Source: Multifurca ochricompacta (taxonomy: Eukaryota > Basidiomycota > Agaricomycetes > Russulales > Russulaceae). From it: 64,000 bases of DNA. Shown here piece after piece: positions 1-11,648 of the stretch; positions within the stretch are counted from its first letter, which is position 1, and every line of letters starts with the position of its first letter. The notes under the pieces were generated by a model, which saw only the letters and a list, made by a program, of their open reading frames with translations, did no database searches and was not told the origin of the DNA. Made by a program: the position numbers and the translations under genes. The stretch covers positions 620,001-684,000 of the forward strand of contig WTXG01000007.1 in the NCBI GenBank assembly GCA_022496185.1. Reading direction: 5' to 3'.

Positions 1-2095
1 AAACCTAGATGTAACTCCAGTGCTCTCTTACCAATCGGGGGAATAGTAGATTTGTGACCATCCACGGACAGCTCGTAATCGCTGCGGGCCTCTGACACGA
101 GCTGACGGAGGTCTTGAAGCGCCCTTTTCGTTACCTCTGGCAATGGCTGGTGATAATGGGTCATCAGGAATCCAGATACGGAAATCCTAGATAAACTTAC
201 CAAACTTCGTCGAGAGAGCTTCTCGGTAAATCCGGACGTCAGACCAGTATAAATGGAGCACAAGGCGCTGAAGTTTCGCAGTTTCCGGCAGCGCTGCAAT
301 GAATCAAGGCGTTTAATGTGCTAGCACCACGGCTACGTGAAACTCACGAAGGCTAACGCGATGAGGAATGTCATGACGCCTGTTCGTGTCTCCGCGTCAT
401 CTTGGGCAAGGACACTCCTGATGGTCCATACCTGCAGCGCTAATGCGTGCAGTTGGAGTGTCTTGACTGCCTGTTCTGCAGGACAGCCAGGACACTGCAT
501 ACGTAAATGATGCCATAGTCTTTCAGGATCGACTGCACGAAACTCGGTGGACATGAAGAGTGTCAGCTGACGAGCTAATTCCGTGCAGTGCTGGTCAGAA
601 TTGAAAACCAACACATGAGCGACGTGGTCATTTCGAACGAGATCATCCGCCGAGATTGCTGATCCTAGAGTGTCTTCTCCAAAGGGTGCTTTCGCGGAGT
701 ATGTGTCAAGTAACTCAGTGGTGTTTCTGTGACGTAGAGGAAACTTTACCCCTAGAGTAGCGCCTGCAGTGGCCTCAAGGCGACGATGATCACGAGACAG
801 ACTGGGATGATTGAATTCCTGAAGGCGCCGTTTCAAACCTTGAACAATACCACCCCCTGCTTCTGGCCAACGTGGCCCTATTATTGATTCCGCAAAATGT
901 TGAATTAACGGTGCTGCCAAGCGGTCGTCCTCGTGGGCCCAGTATAAGTCAACCCATGCGCGGAAGATGTTAACGACACGAAGTTGAATGGCCTGCAGAT
1001 GCAGAGGCCATACGCATTCTTGTTCCCTTGTCAGGTCACGGGGCTGACCCAGCTGAAATCTTGCTATGAGAACCCTCACGAGATCCGAGGACGTGCTGAA
1101 GTAACGAAAGGAGAGAAGAAATGTGTCATGAAGTTGGTCGAAGTGCTTTATAATAGGGCTCGGCTTCGGGTTCGTGAGGATGACAATTAACGCAGAAAGA
1201 CTTGCACATTTCACGACGCCATCTTCGATGACAAAGTAAGCAGCCTCTCCTACTGGAGCTGGCATTTCTACATCCAAGGGCGAATTTGGTATCGGCGTGA
1301 GAGACGATGCAACTTCTGAGAAGATAGAGCACCGCGTGTTGAACTGCTTCCTCGGTCTGGACAGTTCTCCGAGAATTGGAGATTCCATAATTTCCACGGA
1401 TTGACCACGTAGGTGAGATCGAGGAACTGATTGAGAACAATTTGATGGTTGCAAATTCTCAGAACCTTCGTGGAGCAACTCTCCAAGCCCTGGAAGGAAG
1501 GGATTTGCACCATCTAGGAATACCAATGGCTCGGAAAGGGCGTACCTTTCTGCTGGATCTCCCAATATCTTTCCAATTCGGCGTCCAACCATAGGAGTAA
1601 GCTACGAAGGTTATCGTAGATTATGTCCTTGAACAATAGGTATTGATGTGCAATCATGTGCACATCTGCGCGTGAGGCGGCCTTGAGGGTCTTGACGGTT
1701 TCCGAAAGAATCGCTTTGACATTCAAAAATTCATTTTTCCCATGGTGGTATCCACGGGAGCGAAACTGTGGTGGAACACCTTCTAGGAGCGGAAGGAACG
1801 ATTCCATCTCACCCTCCAGACTTTCACCAATTGCAACAGCCTCTTGAAAGTGAATATTTTCGTTGACGAGTTCCATGCCACTTGCCTTTGTTCCAATGGC
1901 GGTGGCTGGATTTCTAATGCTCCGCCTAATGGGCATTTGCTTGCCTGGTGCACAGCTGCCGTCAACAGACGTGCTCGAATGCTGCATCTCCTTTGGGCCT
2001 GTCATGGTCCTATGAGGATGGCGTCGACCACTGTGACTGTGGGTCCTGTCCGCCAATGACTCTTTCTGAGAACATGCACGCCCTTTAGATGGCAT
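1..2095 (-). CDS. Ras guanine-nucleotide exchange factor (RasGEF), 3' end cut by the window edge
   Basis: Proteins with RasGEF-N plus RasGEF (CDC25 homology) domains load GTP onto Ras-type GTPases at membranes. The exon at about 383-1489 carries a RasGEF-N-like stretch (HDTFLLSFRYFSTSSDLV) and then the start of the catalytic domain (ELARQLTLFMSTEF). After an intron, CRKLRNFSALCSIYTGL matches the catalytic helical core, and a last visible exon (RALQDLRQLVSEA) runs off base 1, so the C-terminus is missing. The N-terminal exon (about 1546-2095) is helical and unrecognised. A 56-nt intron at 1490-1545 joins it in phase to the next exon. Start ATG at 2095 is the first in that exon. Exact Ras target is unknown. 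Confidence 0.8.
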
Positions 2096-2598
2096 AGGCG
2101 CGCAGGAGGTCGTCCCAGGATTTGGGATGTGTGAATTCCAGAAGTTGGTCTTTGTACGCGTACCATGCCGAGGGGAAGGGTTTCACTTATAGATCGTCTG
2201 TAGGCTGGCAGGCGTACCCAATGGTATGCAGTAGCTTGACTTTACTTTAAATGAGACTGGAAGAAGAGGGGGTGGCGACAAAATAAAATGGAAAGGCAGA
2301 CTTGTGTTAACCAAACCAAACCACCACATTCTCAAAAAGTGTACACAATAAGCCTTTCCTTTCAAGGTTCAAGGGGAATTGTGGAATCCTCATCCTCATT
2401 TTCATCCTCATCGAGTGAGTGAGTGAGTGAGTGGGTGAGACTGGGTTGAGTGAGTGTGAGTGATGGTCATCCGTTCCGTCAACATGTCAGCCTTATGTCA
2501 TCACAGCAGCCAGCAGCAACAGCACCAGCAGCAGAGAGCAACAGAGTCAGCAGTTTACTTTTCTTTTACTTTTACCGTTACCATTTGTTCAAATTCAA
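2096..2598. other. Divergent promoter region between RasGEF and EAF7, with a GAGT microsatellite
   Basis: No gene can be supported here. The stretch lies between the start codons of two divergently transcribed genes. It contains a (GAGT)n run at about 2414-2435 and CAG-rich sequence at about 2505-2540. On the minus strand a short open segment (about 2100-2176) reads WYAYKDQLLEF and ends in a stop. It has no clear partner exon. Confidence 0.5.
2413..2440. repeat. (GAGT)n microsatellite
   Basis: About five tandem GAGT/GTGA units. A very similar run lies at 8136-8156 just upstream of the UFD2 start codon, so both sit in promoter or 5' untranslated regions. Confidence 0.85.
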
Positions 2599-3463
2599 AT
2601 GGAATTGCGTGAAAGTCCCGACCCTTCCACACCATTTCTTGACACAGTAGAGGGCGAAATTTCTTTCTTTCGTTCCATAATGCGCGCCCGTCCAGTCGGT
2701 CTTCATCGCCACTTTCACGTCTTGTCCATGAGAACGGCTATCCACCAAGACACAGGTCGGTACGTGACCATTGACGATATATGGGAGAAACTGCGATCCT
2801 GCTACAATATTGACGCATTAGAGAGTCTTGTACGTTTTGTTTTCAACATCGACTTCCCATTCCAACACATTCACTAGGATGCCGAGGGGTTTGAATCTCC
2901 TGGTTCTACACATTCTACGCCGAGCATCGTCGACTCCCCCTCCCCCTCAGATAACCTGTCTCTGCACCCATATTTCCGCAAAGAATTCGCCTTGCCCTAT
3001 GACGAAGCGCTGGACTCCATCGTCTCTTCCCGTCGCGTACGAGACTCGGCGTCCTCTACCTCTTCCTCACCGTCCCCACCGCCCCCTCCCATTAAAGGGC
3101 GTCGAGGGAGGAGGCGGGGAAGAGGCAGCGCGCGACCTACGGCTCAAATTAATGCGGAGAGCGACAGTAGCGCTCTCACCCTGGAGAGTGGCGACGAGAG
3201 CGTGGCACCGACACCAAAAGAGAGCGTCAACACCGGTACAGACCCAGGCACTGACTACGGCGACGACGAGGATGTTGAGGTAGCAGCTTCTCCGGGTACG
3301 CATATTTCCCTTTTGTACTACTTTCCGCACTCACTCGACCTTAGCACTTTCTGCAAAACCAGGGAGAGGTCGTGGCAGGGGCGGGAGGGCTCGAGGCACG
3401 CGCGGGCGGGGTAGAGGCGCTGAATCGGCCCGTGGAATTAGGAAGCGGAAGAGGGGGGCGTAG
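2599..3463 (+). CDS. EAF7: EAF7/MRGBP-type subunit of the NuA4 histone acetyltransferase complex
   Basis: EAF7 is a nuclear subunit of NuA4 (MRGBP in the animal Tip60 complex), which acetylates histone H4. Three exons: 2599-2829, 2878-3295 and 3363-3463, giving 249 residues. The N-terminus has the family signature VEGEISFFRSIMRARPVG followed by HFHVLSM and IDDIWEKLRSCYNIDALESL. The middle is a serine/proline/acidic linker. The C-terminus is an RG-rich basic tail ending RKRKRGA, a plausible nuclear localisation signal. Introns are 48 and 67 nt with GT-AG ends and phases that fit. The assignment rests on the N-terminal domain, which is distinctive. The linker and tail are typically variable. 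Confidence 0.88.
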
Positions 3464-3657
3464 AGCACTCAGTCCCAGGCGACAAACTCTCGGCCCCAAG
3501 GGAACTTGGCCATCTTGTGCATCTCCAATTCATAGATGCGTGGCGGCCTTATCCTCGGGGCGATTACAGTCGGGAATACATGGCGAGATCGGCATGGACT
3601 GTACGGGGCTCCTCTAGTATCAGCTATCTATGGTACATAATGCGACGCTGCCAGGAA

Positions 3658-6600
3658 CTAGTCTACATTCATCTTGACATTTTCCTCTTTCTGCTCGCTG
3701 AGTGCAGCATTTTTGTTCCTTCTCTCCACAAGGAAGGCTTCAATCCGTTCCTTGAGCTCGGTATCTGCAAGATGAAAGTTCAAGAGACACAATACAGTAT
3801 CCTCCATTAGAACAACGCTCACTGGGAATGACATCCTCGATGGTTAGCGGCGAGCGATTGAAGGGGTCCTTTGCATCCGAGAGAAGATGGGACTTGATCG
3901 TTGAACGGTCTATAACAGCTCGTGATGTTGGCAGGATGACAGGATCTCTCATTACAGTGAACATCAATGGATCTAGTTGGTCAACCAATATAAGTCAGGA
4001 ACAGTGACAAGGAAAGGTGTGGACGGACCAAGGAACTCATCCGGGATATCGCCAAGGTCATCTTCTGCATCCAGTGTTGCTTTGGTCTCCTCGACCTTAG
4101 CAGCAAACGATCTCAACTGCTCGACCTCGGTCGGTGATTTGAGTTTGTTCTTTGAGCAGATCTTGGCAGCACTCTCAAAAAGCTCTTTCCTGTAACTACG
4201 TCCATCTCCCGCCACGGCACGGACGAATTCGGTCTGATCGCTGAGATTCAAGTAAACCTGCACGACGTCGCTGAGCAACTGTCGCGGATTGAAATGATAC
4301 TTTTCCTTGTTCTCGACACGAAGGTCATTACACCTCGGCCCAACGAGAGCGTCTAAGTTGTAGTCAAGCATAGCAGCGAGGCGGTCGACAATTTCGGGCA
4401 TCATGAAAGGCTCCTTGGTTTCCGCGGTGAAGATCTTCAGCATGTCAACGGTCGAGTTCCCAAGCTGAGTATATGAAGTTGCCTGGCGTTCGAGATTATG
4501 TAGTGTCGCCTCGCGCTCGCGGCGTTGCTGGAGCGGCAGAGCTGTCCAAGCCTCCTGATTTGTCATTTCCTGTTGTATGTTGTAGATTTGAGTGAGTTCG
4601 CTGAGCGACTCATCCATGAGATACGTGACGTCGTTGATCATCAAATTGACCAAGCGAACAAACTTGTCGATGTTCCTCGAAGGGTTGTGAACACCACCAC
4701 CAAGCGTTATAGAACATCGAACTCACTTCGTCTCTTTCTTGAGAGCTTCTCGATGGGTAGCATTTCCCCAGACGGCCTTCAAGACAAAGGCAATACTTCG
4801 CCTAGGAACTTCATGAAGGACCCTCCAATTTCTCGAAATTGCTGCATGGCCTACCGTGCATCTATGTACTGTGCATGAGCCATCTAAGACGACGCAATTG
4901 GTCTGAGTAACATACTAAATTTATCATAAAACTGCGAGCTTGCGCCGGTCCGTTCGACCTCTGGTGTCAGCTATTAGATCGAGTTGTAGTTGGCTGAGAA
5001 TCCCCAGCTAGACGCACCGATGTAGAAATGCGTCAGTGCTGGCATCAGATGTTGTAATGCTACTGGATGCGAGTTGAGAAGCGGACCGAGAAGGCTAGAT
5101 TGCCCTCGGTAAGTGAAGCAAGAGCAGAAGAGAATCTATGACGCTGTTAGAGATAAGAAGACATCGGAAAGATCAAGGATACATCAATGATCTTATTCTT
5201 TAAGAATGGGTTCTTGATCCACCAGGTTGACAGCATGAAAGTGAGCGTAAATATCAGGACTTCCTCCTTGCCGGTCAGCTCAAGGCTAGCTGGTCCGTGT
5301 CTAGAGGGAGGCTGAGCTGCCACATATGACTAGTGAAGCAAGTGTATATATACCTAACGGCAAAGAAAAAGTAGTCGATGACGTCGTCGAGAATGTACTC
5401 AGGGAGGACTCTGAATTCCAAAGGAACCTCTTTAGGAAGGGGTAGCCTGTAACAAAAGGGTGAGAAACGGAATGAAATGAAAGTGAGAGAAAAGCCACAG
5501 ACTCCACGACGGGCGTTGGGTGTGTCTTCTTGGGGTCAGCGTAACGGATAAGCCAGGTCGCGACAAAAGATGTAAACGTGTTGCTGCGGAAGAGGAACTC
5601 TGGGTCATAGAGTTGTGTCAACCCTGCCATCTGCGCTGCTTGAATTCGTTCAATCTCGTCCTGGATAGCTATTCCTGTCAGTGTCGCTGTCCCTCAGGCG
5701 AAGGAAGCAACAACCTTCATCTGTTTGATCGCGCCTTCAACCCGAGCTTGGACAGGAGTCTGCGGGCCCCCGACATCAGCAGAAATGACACGCGCAATGG
5801 CAAGTACTGACACCCATCCACGTGTTGTCTGCAGTGATATTGTCCAGGTGCCTTCGCACTTCATCATGCTCCTTGCTCAGGTCATCAAAGGTTTGTATTG
5901 TCTTTTGAAGGCCGTAGTGGCCAGTAGCGAGTGCCAAATAAAAGATGTCAGAGATGAAGTTGGGTGACGGGGCACCTGAACGAAATCAGCACACTCCAGG
6001 TGAGTGTCTCGGATCTACCAACCAGGGGGGAGGCGGCGAGCATTCTCCCAATCCGCAGCTTCCTCGCTGGTCGCATTTATTCTGGTCTCTTCCTTGACGT
6101 CAATCCTGGATGTGTGAGCATAGTAGAGCGGGTCAATGCGTTCGATCTGGAAAACTTGGTCAGTAAGGGATCGTGTCCGTGACGTGCAAACAAGGGTTGC
6201 CTTGGTGTACTGTGCATCCATAAAGGGCTCCGCAAAACGCAGGAGGACAAGGTGAGCGTTCGTCATGAAGCTATCAGAAGCCACGGTAGTAGGATCAACC
6301 TCAAAAAATGTCAGGTCAAGCCACATGCAGCGAATAACAAAGGGGGAGCATACCCGCAAACCCGCTCTCTTCAAGTTGAGATAAACAATGCGCGAAAAAT
6401 ATGCCAGTACTGCCTCTCGACTCTCAGTTGAAGCCCGGACGATAGAGTTGAAAATCTGAAACAGTGTCGACTGAAGGGGGTTAATACCCAACATTTGTTG
6501 GGTCAAGAATGTATCTACCTGCAGGCTCTTCAGCGTTCCCCGAAGGCTGCTACGTGAAGATTCGACATCTACAGCAGGCCGGGTTTCCACGTTTGAGAAG

Positions 6601-8124
6601 TACATCTTAGTGATGTACGGCTGGTAGCGGTCCTCAGCCCTACACCTGCCTGTATTCAAGAGTTTTACGTACCCACTCTCGAGAGAAAACGTTGAGCCGA
6701 AGGAGGGGCCCCATCAAACTCGTCGTCTCAAAAGTGACGGCAGTAGCATCTGCCGGGTTCCATTCTTCCATTCTAATGATCATAATGGCGATCTGTTTAT
6801 GGGCTACCAAGGCTTCCAAGCCAGTGAGAACCCCGCGCCATTGTGGATCACTAGCAGCAAGGCCCTCTTCTCGGAGAAGGGATGGGTGGAAGAGTAATTC
6901 CGTCACGACAGGCCCAAGTACATCAGTAAGCCCACCCTCGGGATCAAAGCGGTGAATAATATCCTGCAAAAGCTGTGGTAGCTCATAGTCCGCGAGGCTG
7001 TCGGGGGTTGGCGTAGAGCCGCCATATATCCCTGTTGAGAGGGTGGAGAGCGAAAGGAGAACGTTCACAAACTCTTGGGGGCCAACCTGTTTGCTGTCGA
7101 TAACATGTGAGCAAGCAGTACACGGTAGTAAAAACCCACGAACTCTGCGGGCGCGTAGAAAGCATCAGGAGCTTGGAAATTGATGCCAATATAGCTAATG
7201 ATCAAATGGCGTATCCTCTCTTCCAACTCAAGGGCCCTCTGGATGTTGATTGGTAGGTGACCCTTGTAACACGTCAGTTCGGCATTCCCATATGGGATGA
7301 TCGCCACATACTTTTTTCAAAAGCGCAGATTTTGCAGAGTTCAGCCGCTTCCAACAACCGACCAGATATTCAAATACTGTCTGGTCACTGGGAATCTTGG
7401 ACAGGAAGAGACGGTAGTCATCGTCGTGTCTGCACCCGATCAGAAACAATGAGATGATGTCAGAAACTAAGCTCTCACCCTGGAGAGTGCGGGTTCAGTT
7501 CTAGCCGAGCAATCACAACCGATTCTAAGTTATCTGCGGTCAGGCGGAGGTTGCCTTGTCGTGGAACACACATGAGAAAGTGGAGCTGTATTTGAAGATA
7601 TGTAGGGCACACCATTCGAAGACTCATTCTCAATGGCTGATTTTAGCCACACATACTCAAATTCATTCTTCATTGATTCCGCAGGCTGTCCTCCGGGGGT
7701 CAATAACATAATTTTAAGTGAACAAACCAAGGCCAAGGCGAAACGTACATCCAAGGTGACCAGAAAGACCTGACCAATGGTCTCATTTTCCCAGACATGA
7801 TAATCGAAAGGTGAAGGTGGAATCGAAGCTTTCTTCTTCGGCAGTACCGGTACCGGAGGAATTTGTGCTACCGCGGGCTTCGGTACAGGTGTAGGGGAAG
7901 GTTTAGGCTTGGGATAAGATACAGGGGGCGGGGCAGGGGATGGGGATGTAGAAGGCGTAGGAGAGGTGCTCGCGGAGGAGGCCTGCAACTTTGCTAAGCG
8001 CTTCATGCGGATCTGGAGAAACGTCAGTAAATTATAATCGTCTATTATGCGTGAGAGTGGGTGCGACGCGTACGCGGTCTGCATCGTCTGTTGGGTTGGT
8101 CAACGGCTGACTTGTACTACTCAT
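3658..8124 (-). CDS. UFD2: Ubiquitin conjugation factor E4 (UFD2-type U-box ligase)
   Basis: UFD2 elongates ubiquitin chains on substrates of the ubiquitin-fusion degradation pathway, working with CDC48. Start ATG at 8124: exon 1 encodes [17 protein letters not shown], and a 61-nt intron leads to [10 protein letters not shown], the usual UFD2 opening. A Pro/Ser-rich linker follows (about 7810-7980). The large helical UFD2 core is seen in several exons, for example [19 protein letters not shown] (about 6390-6450) and the 3973-4653 exon. The C-terminal U-box ([20 protein letters not shown]) lies at about 3834-3985, and a final exon ends [10 protein letters not shown] at 3658. Around ten or more short introns are present and not all junctions were traced. 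Catalysis is by the U-box, which binds E2 without zinc. Confidence 0.92.
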
Positions 8125-8135
8125 GATCGCGGTGA

Positions 8136-8170
8136 TTAGTGAGTGAGTGAGTGAGACGGGAGACGGGAGA
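8136..8170. repeat. (GTGA)n and GGGAGA repeats upstream of UFD2
   Basis: A short (GTGA)n tract followed by two GACGGGA units, starting 12 bases upstream of the UFD2 start codon and therefore in its promoter or 5' leader. The rest of 8125-8484 shows no convincing gene. Confidence 0.75.
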
Positions 8171-8484
8171 TGGCAGACAGTGCTAACTAACAAAGTTGAT
8201 TATATAATCATGCCTTTCAGTGCCGACGACGACCTCACTCGCTCTTTCTTTTTCGAGGCCGAGCCGCGATGTTTTCATTCACGCTCTTCTCCACAGCAAT
8301 TGTGTCCTCACCTCGTCTCTTTCTACCTTAACAGCTCTCAGATATCCCAAATTAAAAACACACTCAGGAACAAAGAAGAGGTGGCGTGCTCTAGCTTCGG
8401 GTGTCTTCAAGCGCGTCAGCATAGTCCAGACCACCCGAACTGCCAGACAATGACTTTTTTTTCCTTTTTACAGGCACATGCCGG

Positions 8485-9075
8485 TCACTCCCACTTGAAC
8501 GTTACCAAGCGTCCAGGACGAAAGAACCAACTGTCATTGACCGCGTATTCATCCCCGTCGCAGACAGCTAAACTCAAGAAGTTGATGCCATACAACTGAG
8601 AAGTTAGCGTGTGTACCTCGTAAGTACTAGTGCTCATTCTTTCAAAACCTTCCTTAAAGTCTACGAGTTTCAACGTGCCGCACAGGTGCGCATCGTGTAA
8701 CCCTGACTGGCAACTGCAGTCTTGGCTTCGGGAAATCAATTGGCAGCATTATCCTAAATTACGAGGACGTCCAGGAAAACAATCTATTTAGCGGTATCTC
8801 CCGTGCCAGTGACTTCGTCATGGGCATTGCTTTCAGATATAGACAGGTTTTCTGTTTTCCCTCCGAAGAATGCTCTTATGTCTTTCTGCTTGGGGTCGTA
8901 AGCAGCGCTTCCTATGCCACCCTTCTGGCGTGTCTAAAGTGTCAAGCTTGGCATCAGCAAGGTAACATGAATGTCAGAACGAAGGTGCCATACGACGTTG
9001 TCTATGTGCGAGTGGCGGTTGACGTCGGTCACGCGTATAACCAGAAGGGGATGTACATCGTCCAGGGCTATTGAT
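8485..9075 (-). CDS. Unrecognised small protein gene, exon structure uncertain
   Basis: I do not recognise this gene. The minus strand has protein-like open segments in succession: LLVIRVTDVNRHSHIDNVVW (about 9050-8990), AAYDPKQKDIRAFFGGKTEN (about 8910-8850) and a terminal segment GTLKLVDFKEGFERM... ending FFRPGRLVTFKWE at 8485. The first two can be joined by a very short candidate intron of 33 nt. The join to the last exon was not resolved, and a frame break or a missed intron is possible. It lies between UFD2 and the histidine-phosphatase gene, in the same orientation. No domain, signal peptide or membrane segment is evident. Confidence 0.35.
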
Positions 9076-9092
9076 TGATCTTCCTGGGCTCC

Positions 9093-10009
9093 CTACGGGG
9101 TGTTAGCTTTAGCTTGTGGTTTGCGATTTTCGTGACTGCAAACCTCGATGTCGATCTCGACTCGTGTCCAAGCGGTATTCAATAGACCGCGATAGTCGCC
9201 TTGTGCATCTTGCTTTGCACTCGTCTTGATTAATTCGGAAATCAACTGGCTAATGCATAGGCCATGGCTAACAATTGCGATATGAATGCCAGTCCTGCCT
9301 TCCTTCGCTGCCTTCCATACATGAGGAAGTACAAGTTTATCGACAGCTCTCTTAGCGCGTTCAGCAAGGTCATTGATGCTCTCTCCCTCGGGAAATTTTT
9401 CACCATTTCCATATAGCACAGGATATACGCCTTGTGCAATCTGCTCTTCGAGAGTGAGTCCCGTGAGAGCTTTATACGACCACGGTTTCCCTTCCGCAAC
9501 GCCGAAGTTCTGTTCGCGAAGAAGTTCTGACGAGTCAAAAGTCGGCTTGGAGTCCTTCTGTCCGTCGTAGAGGGCCTGTGCAGTTGCGAACGCGCGCTTT
9601 AGATCTGAAGCATGGATGGCGGTGAAAGGTGTGTCTGCAAAGAATTCACCAAGAGCACGCGCTTGCTGCCGATGCAATCACCCCGTATAACGTTAGGAGG
9701 GGAATTTCTAGGTACGCTCGGTGTAAACATACGTTCACACCTGGGATTTGTAGTGAGTAATGAGTATTAATGAACGAGGCCATTCTTCGAAAAACATACC
9801 GTGATTGGAGAGAGGTGCATCTTGCCAGCCGGCCCATACGGATCGCTATCAGTCCGAGATGAGTTACAAGAACCCAAAAAGAGGGAAACATACCAAATTG
9901 TCGGTTGATTCACCATGCCTGATCTATGATATGATATACCTGGATGAGTATAAGTATGGGTAGCACCAGTTGTAATACTTACAAAGGTGACGATAACTGA
10001 TTTAGACAT
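9093..10009 (-). CDS. Histidine phosphatase (phosphoglycerate mutase-like) with an 8-nt exon
   Basis: This belongs to the histidine phosphatase superfamily (PGAM/SixA-like). The exon-2 motif IRHGESTDNL carries the catalytic RHG histidine that is phosphorylated. The motif IAIVSHGLCISQLI near the C-terminus supplies the second histidine. Five exons are needed: 9983-10009 (MSKSVIVTF), 9894-9923, 9800-9845, an 8-nt exon at 9733-9740, and 9093-9665. Together they give 227 residues reading SNHGVNQARALGEFF across the small exon. Without it no in-frame splice exists. The substrate is unknown: the family includes sugar phosphatases, and the chain is too short for dimeric glycolytic PGM to be assumed. 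It is divergent with CUZ1 across about 250 bp. Confidence 0.82.
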
Positions 10010-10127
10010 AGTAGTAGTCAAGTCAAGACCCGAACCGATTAATGATCGTGCAGGTGCGGGTGCAGGATTGAGGCGCTCCTGTCACGTGTTCAATCTTGTC
10101 ATGTGCCGTGAACCCTTGCAAGGACCT

Positions 10128-10158
10128 CACTCAGCACTCAGCACTCAGCACTCAGCAC
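10128..10158. repeat. CACTCAG heptamer tandem repeat in the CUZ1 promoter
   Basis: Four tandem copies of CACTCAG plus a partial unit, about 100 bp upstream of the CUZ1 start codon in the divergent promoter shared with the histidine-phosphatase gene. No known regulator was recognised. Confidence 0.85.
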
Positions 10159-10257
10159 CCAGAAGGTTCTCCCTCGTTCTCCTGCTCTCCTGCTCCCTTC
10201 CGTTCCTTTCATATAAACACACCTGTATTTCGACCTCTTCAATCAACATCTATTATC

Positions 10258-11518
10258 ATGTCGTCTTCTTCTACACCTACCCAAACTCCCGAGCGTGATC
10301 AGCAGATGCTGTCTATTGGTCGCCAATGCTCACATCCATCCTGCCTTCTTGTAGACTTTCTACCCTTTAAATGTCAGCACTGCGCCAACTCATTTTGTGC
10401 CGACCATTTCAAGCCTGTCTCTCACAGCTGCTCTAAATATGATGAATCTAAATATAATCGGGTTGCTCCAGACTGTGAGTACCATCTTGTCTCCTCTAAC
10501 GCTCAAATCCATCTCTCTCTTATGTCAAGGCCCACTTTGCAACGAGCCTGTTCCCATTCCTCCAGGGAGGACCCTAACATAAGAATGGAACACCACCTCA
10601 CTCGTGACTGCTCTGTCATGACCGGCCGATCTCTGAAAACCAGCTCCGCGCCAAAATGCTCAAGACCCAAGTGCGGTAAGGTCCTGTTTGCCCGAATACA
10701 ATGCGACGTAAGCCTCTGGGATCGTCTGACAATTCAATAACTGGTTTCTGAACATTTGTCTCTTGTATAGAAATGTTTCCAGAGGTTTTGTCCTGAGCAT
10801 CGTTTCCCAAGTTCGCACAATTGCATTTCGCTCTCATCGTCCAGCACGTCGAATCTTATTGCAAATATTCCGAGCAAAGCGAGTTCTCAGGCTTCTACTA
10901 CTAGTGCCGGCGGGTTGGCCGCCATCAAACGTGCTGCTGCCTCGGCTAAATCTATGACTTCATCTCCTTCCACCAAATTCTCCGCAGTACCAGTATTACC
11001 CGCTGCCAAGGAATCAGCACCATCTCCGGGTGCTGTTACTTCGGGCCCGAAACCTAACACCTCAGTCCACAATCCTTTCTCCAAAGCCGACAGGTAAGCA
11101 AAGTTCATTACAATCGTAATCAGTGGCCTCTCATGACGCTTTAGGTCCCCCAATCTTACAATACCTGATGTCAAACCCACCTACGATGGAATCGACATTG
11201 ATATCAATATCCTGAACCGCTGCTTCCCACAACACCTACCCAAATCTGTGTTTGATTCCAACTCATTTATTCCCCAACCACTGTTTGCATCCGCTTGATG
11301 TCTGTGTTTCTGCACTAGGCGTTCGAGGCAGGAGAAGGAGAGCCAGATTCGGGCAATGCGAGCCCGCGCTCAGAAAGGGGTGAGTAGGTCGTTCTATTCC
11401 ATAAGCTCGCAAACCAACACGTCAGTAGTTATTGAGCGAGGATGAGAAAGTCATTCTAGCGTCTCTTGAAGCTGAGCGAGCGCATGGCCACGGCGACAAG
11501 GACTGTGTTGTTATGTAG
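10258..11518 (+). CDS. CUZ1: AN1-type zinc-finger protein (CUZ1/ZFAND1 family), with apparent frame break and CaaX end
   Basis: CUZ1/ZFAND1 proteins link the proteasome and CDC48 during arsenite stress. Exon 1 (10258-10474) holds the first AN1 finger (CSHPSC, FKCQHC, SFCADHF, HSC). Exon 2 starts CPLCNEPVPIPPG and a second AN1 finger follows (CSRPKCGKVLFARIQCD, then KCFQRFCPEHRFPSSHNC after an intron). Within exon 2 the frame shifts at about 10565-10567: PIPPG must continue as EDPNIRMEHHLTRDC, one base out of register. The C-terminal exons give RSRQEKESQIRAMRARAQKG and LLSEDEKVILASLEAERAHG, ending in CVVM. The third intron could be one 224-nt intron, or could be split around a short exon at 11145-11280. 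Confidence 0.82.
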
Positions 11519-11648
11519 TTATTAGATTTTTAGGATATTCGTTGTCGACAACATTAATTGGATGGATTACCGTTATGTTATGTCATTGTTACCGGTCCGT
11601 ATCAAGTCGAGGTCAAGTCTCAGACACTTGCGGACTCGGACACAAACC

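Noticed and set aside
1514..1545. 32-nt ultra-short intron in the RasGEF gene
   Set aside because: An acceptor 24 bases further on, with a better pyrimidine tract, gives a normal 56-nt intron in the same phase.
2098..2180. Minus-strand segment reading WYAYKDQLLEFTHPKSWDDL and ending in a stop, upstream of the RasGEF
   Set aside because: It looks like a protein end, but no exon joins it on either side. The upstream sequence is EAF7 promoter, so it may be chance or a remnant.
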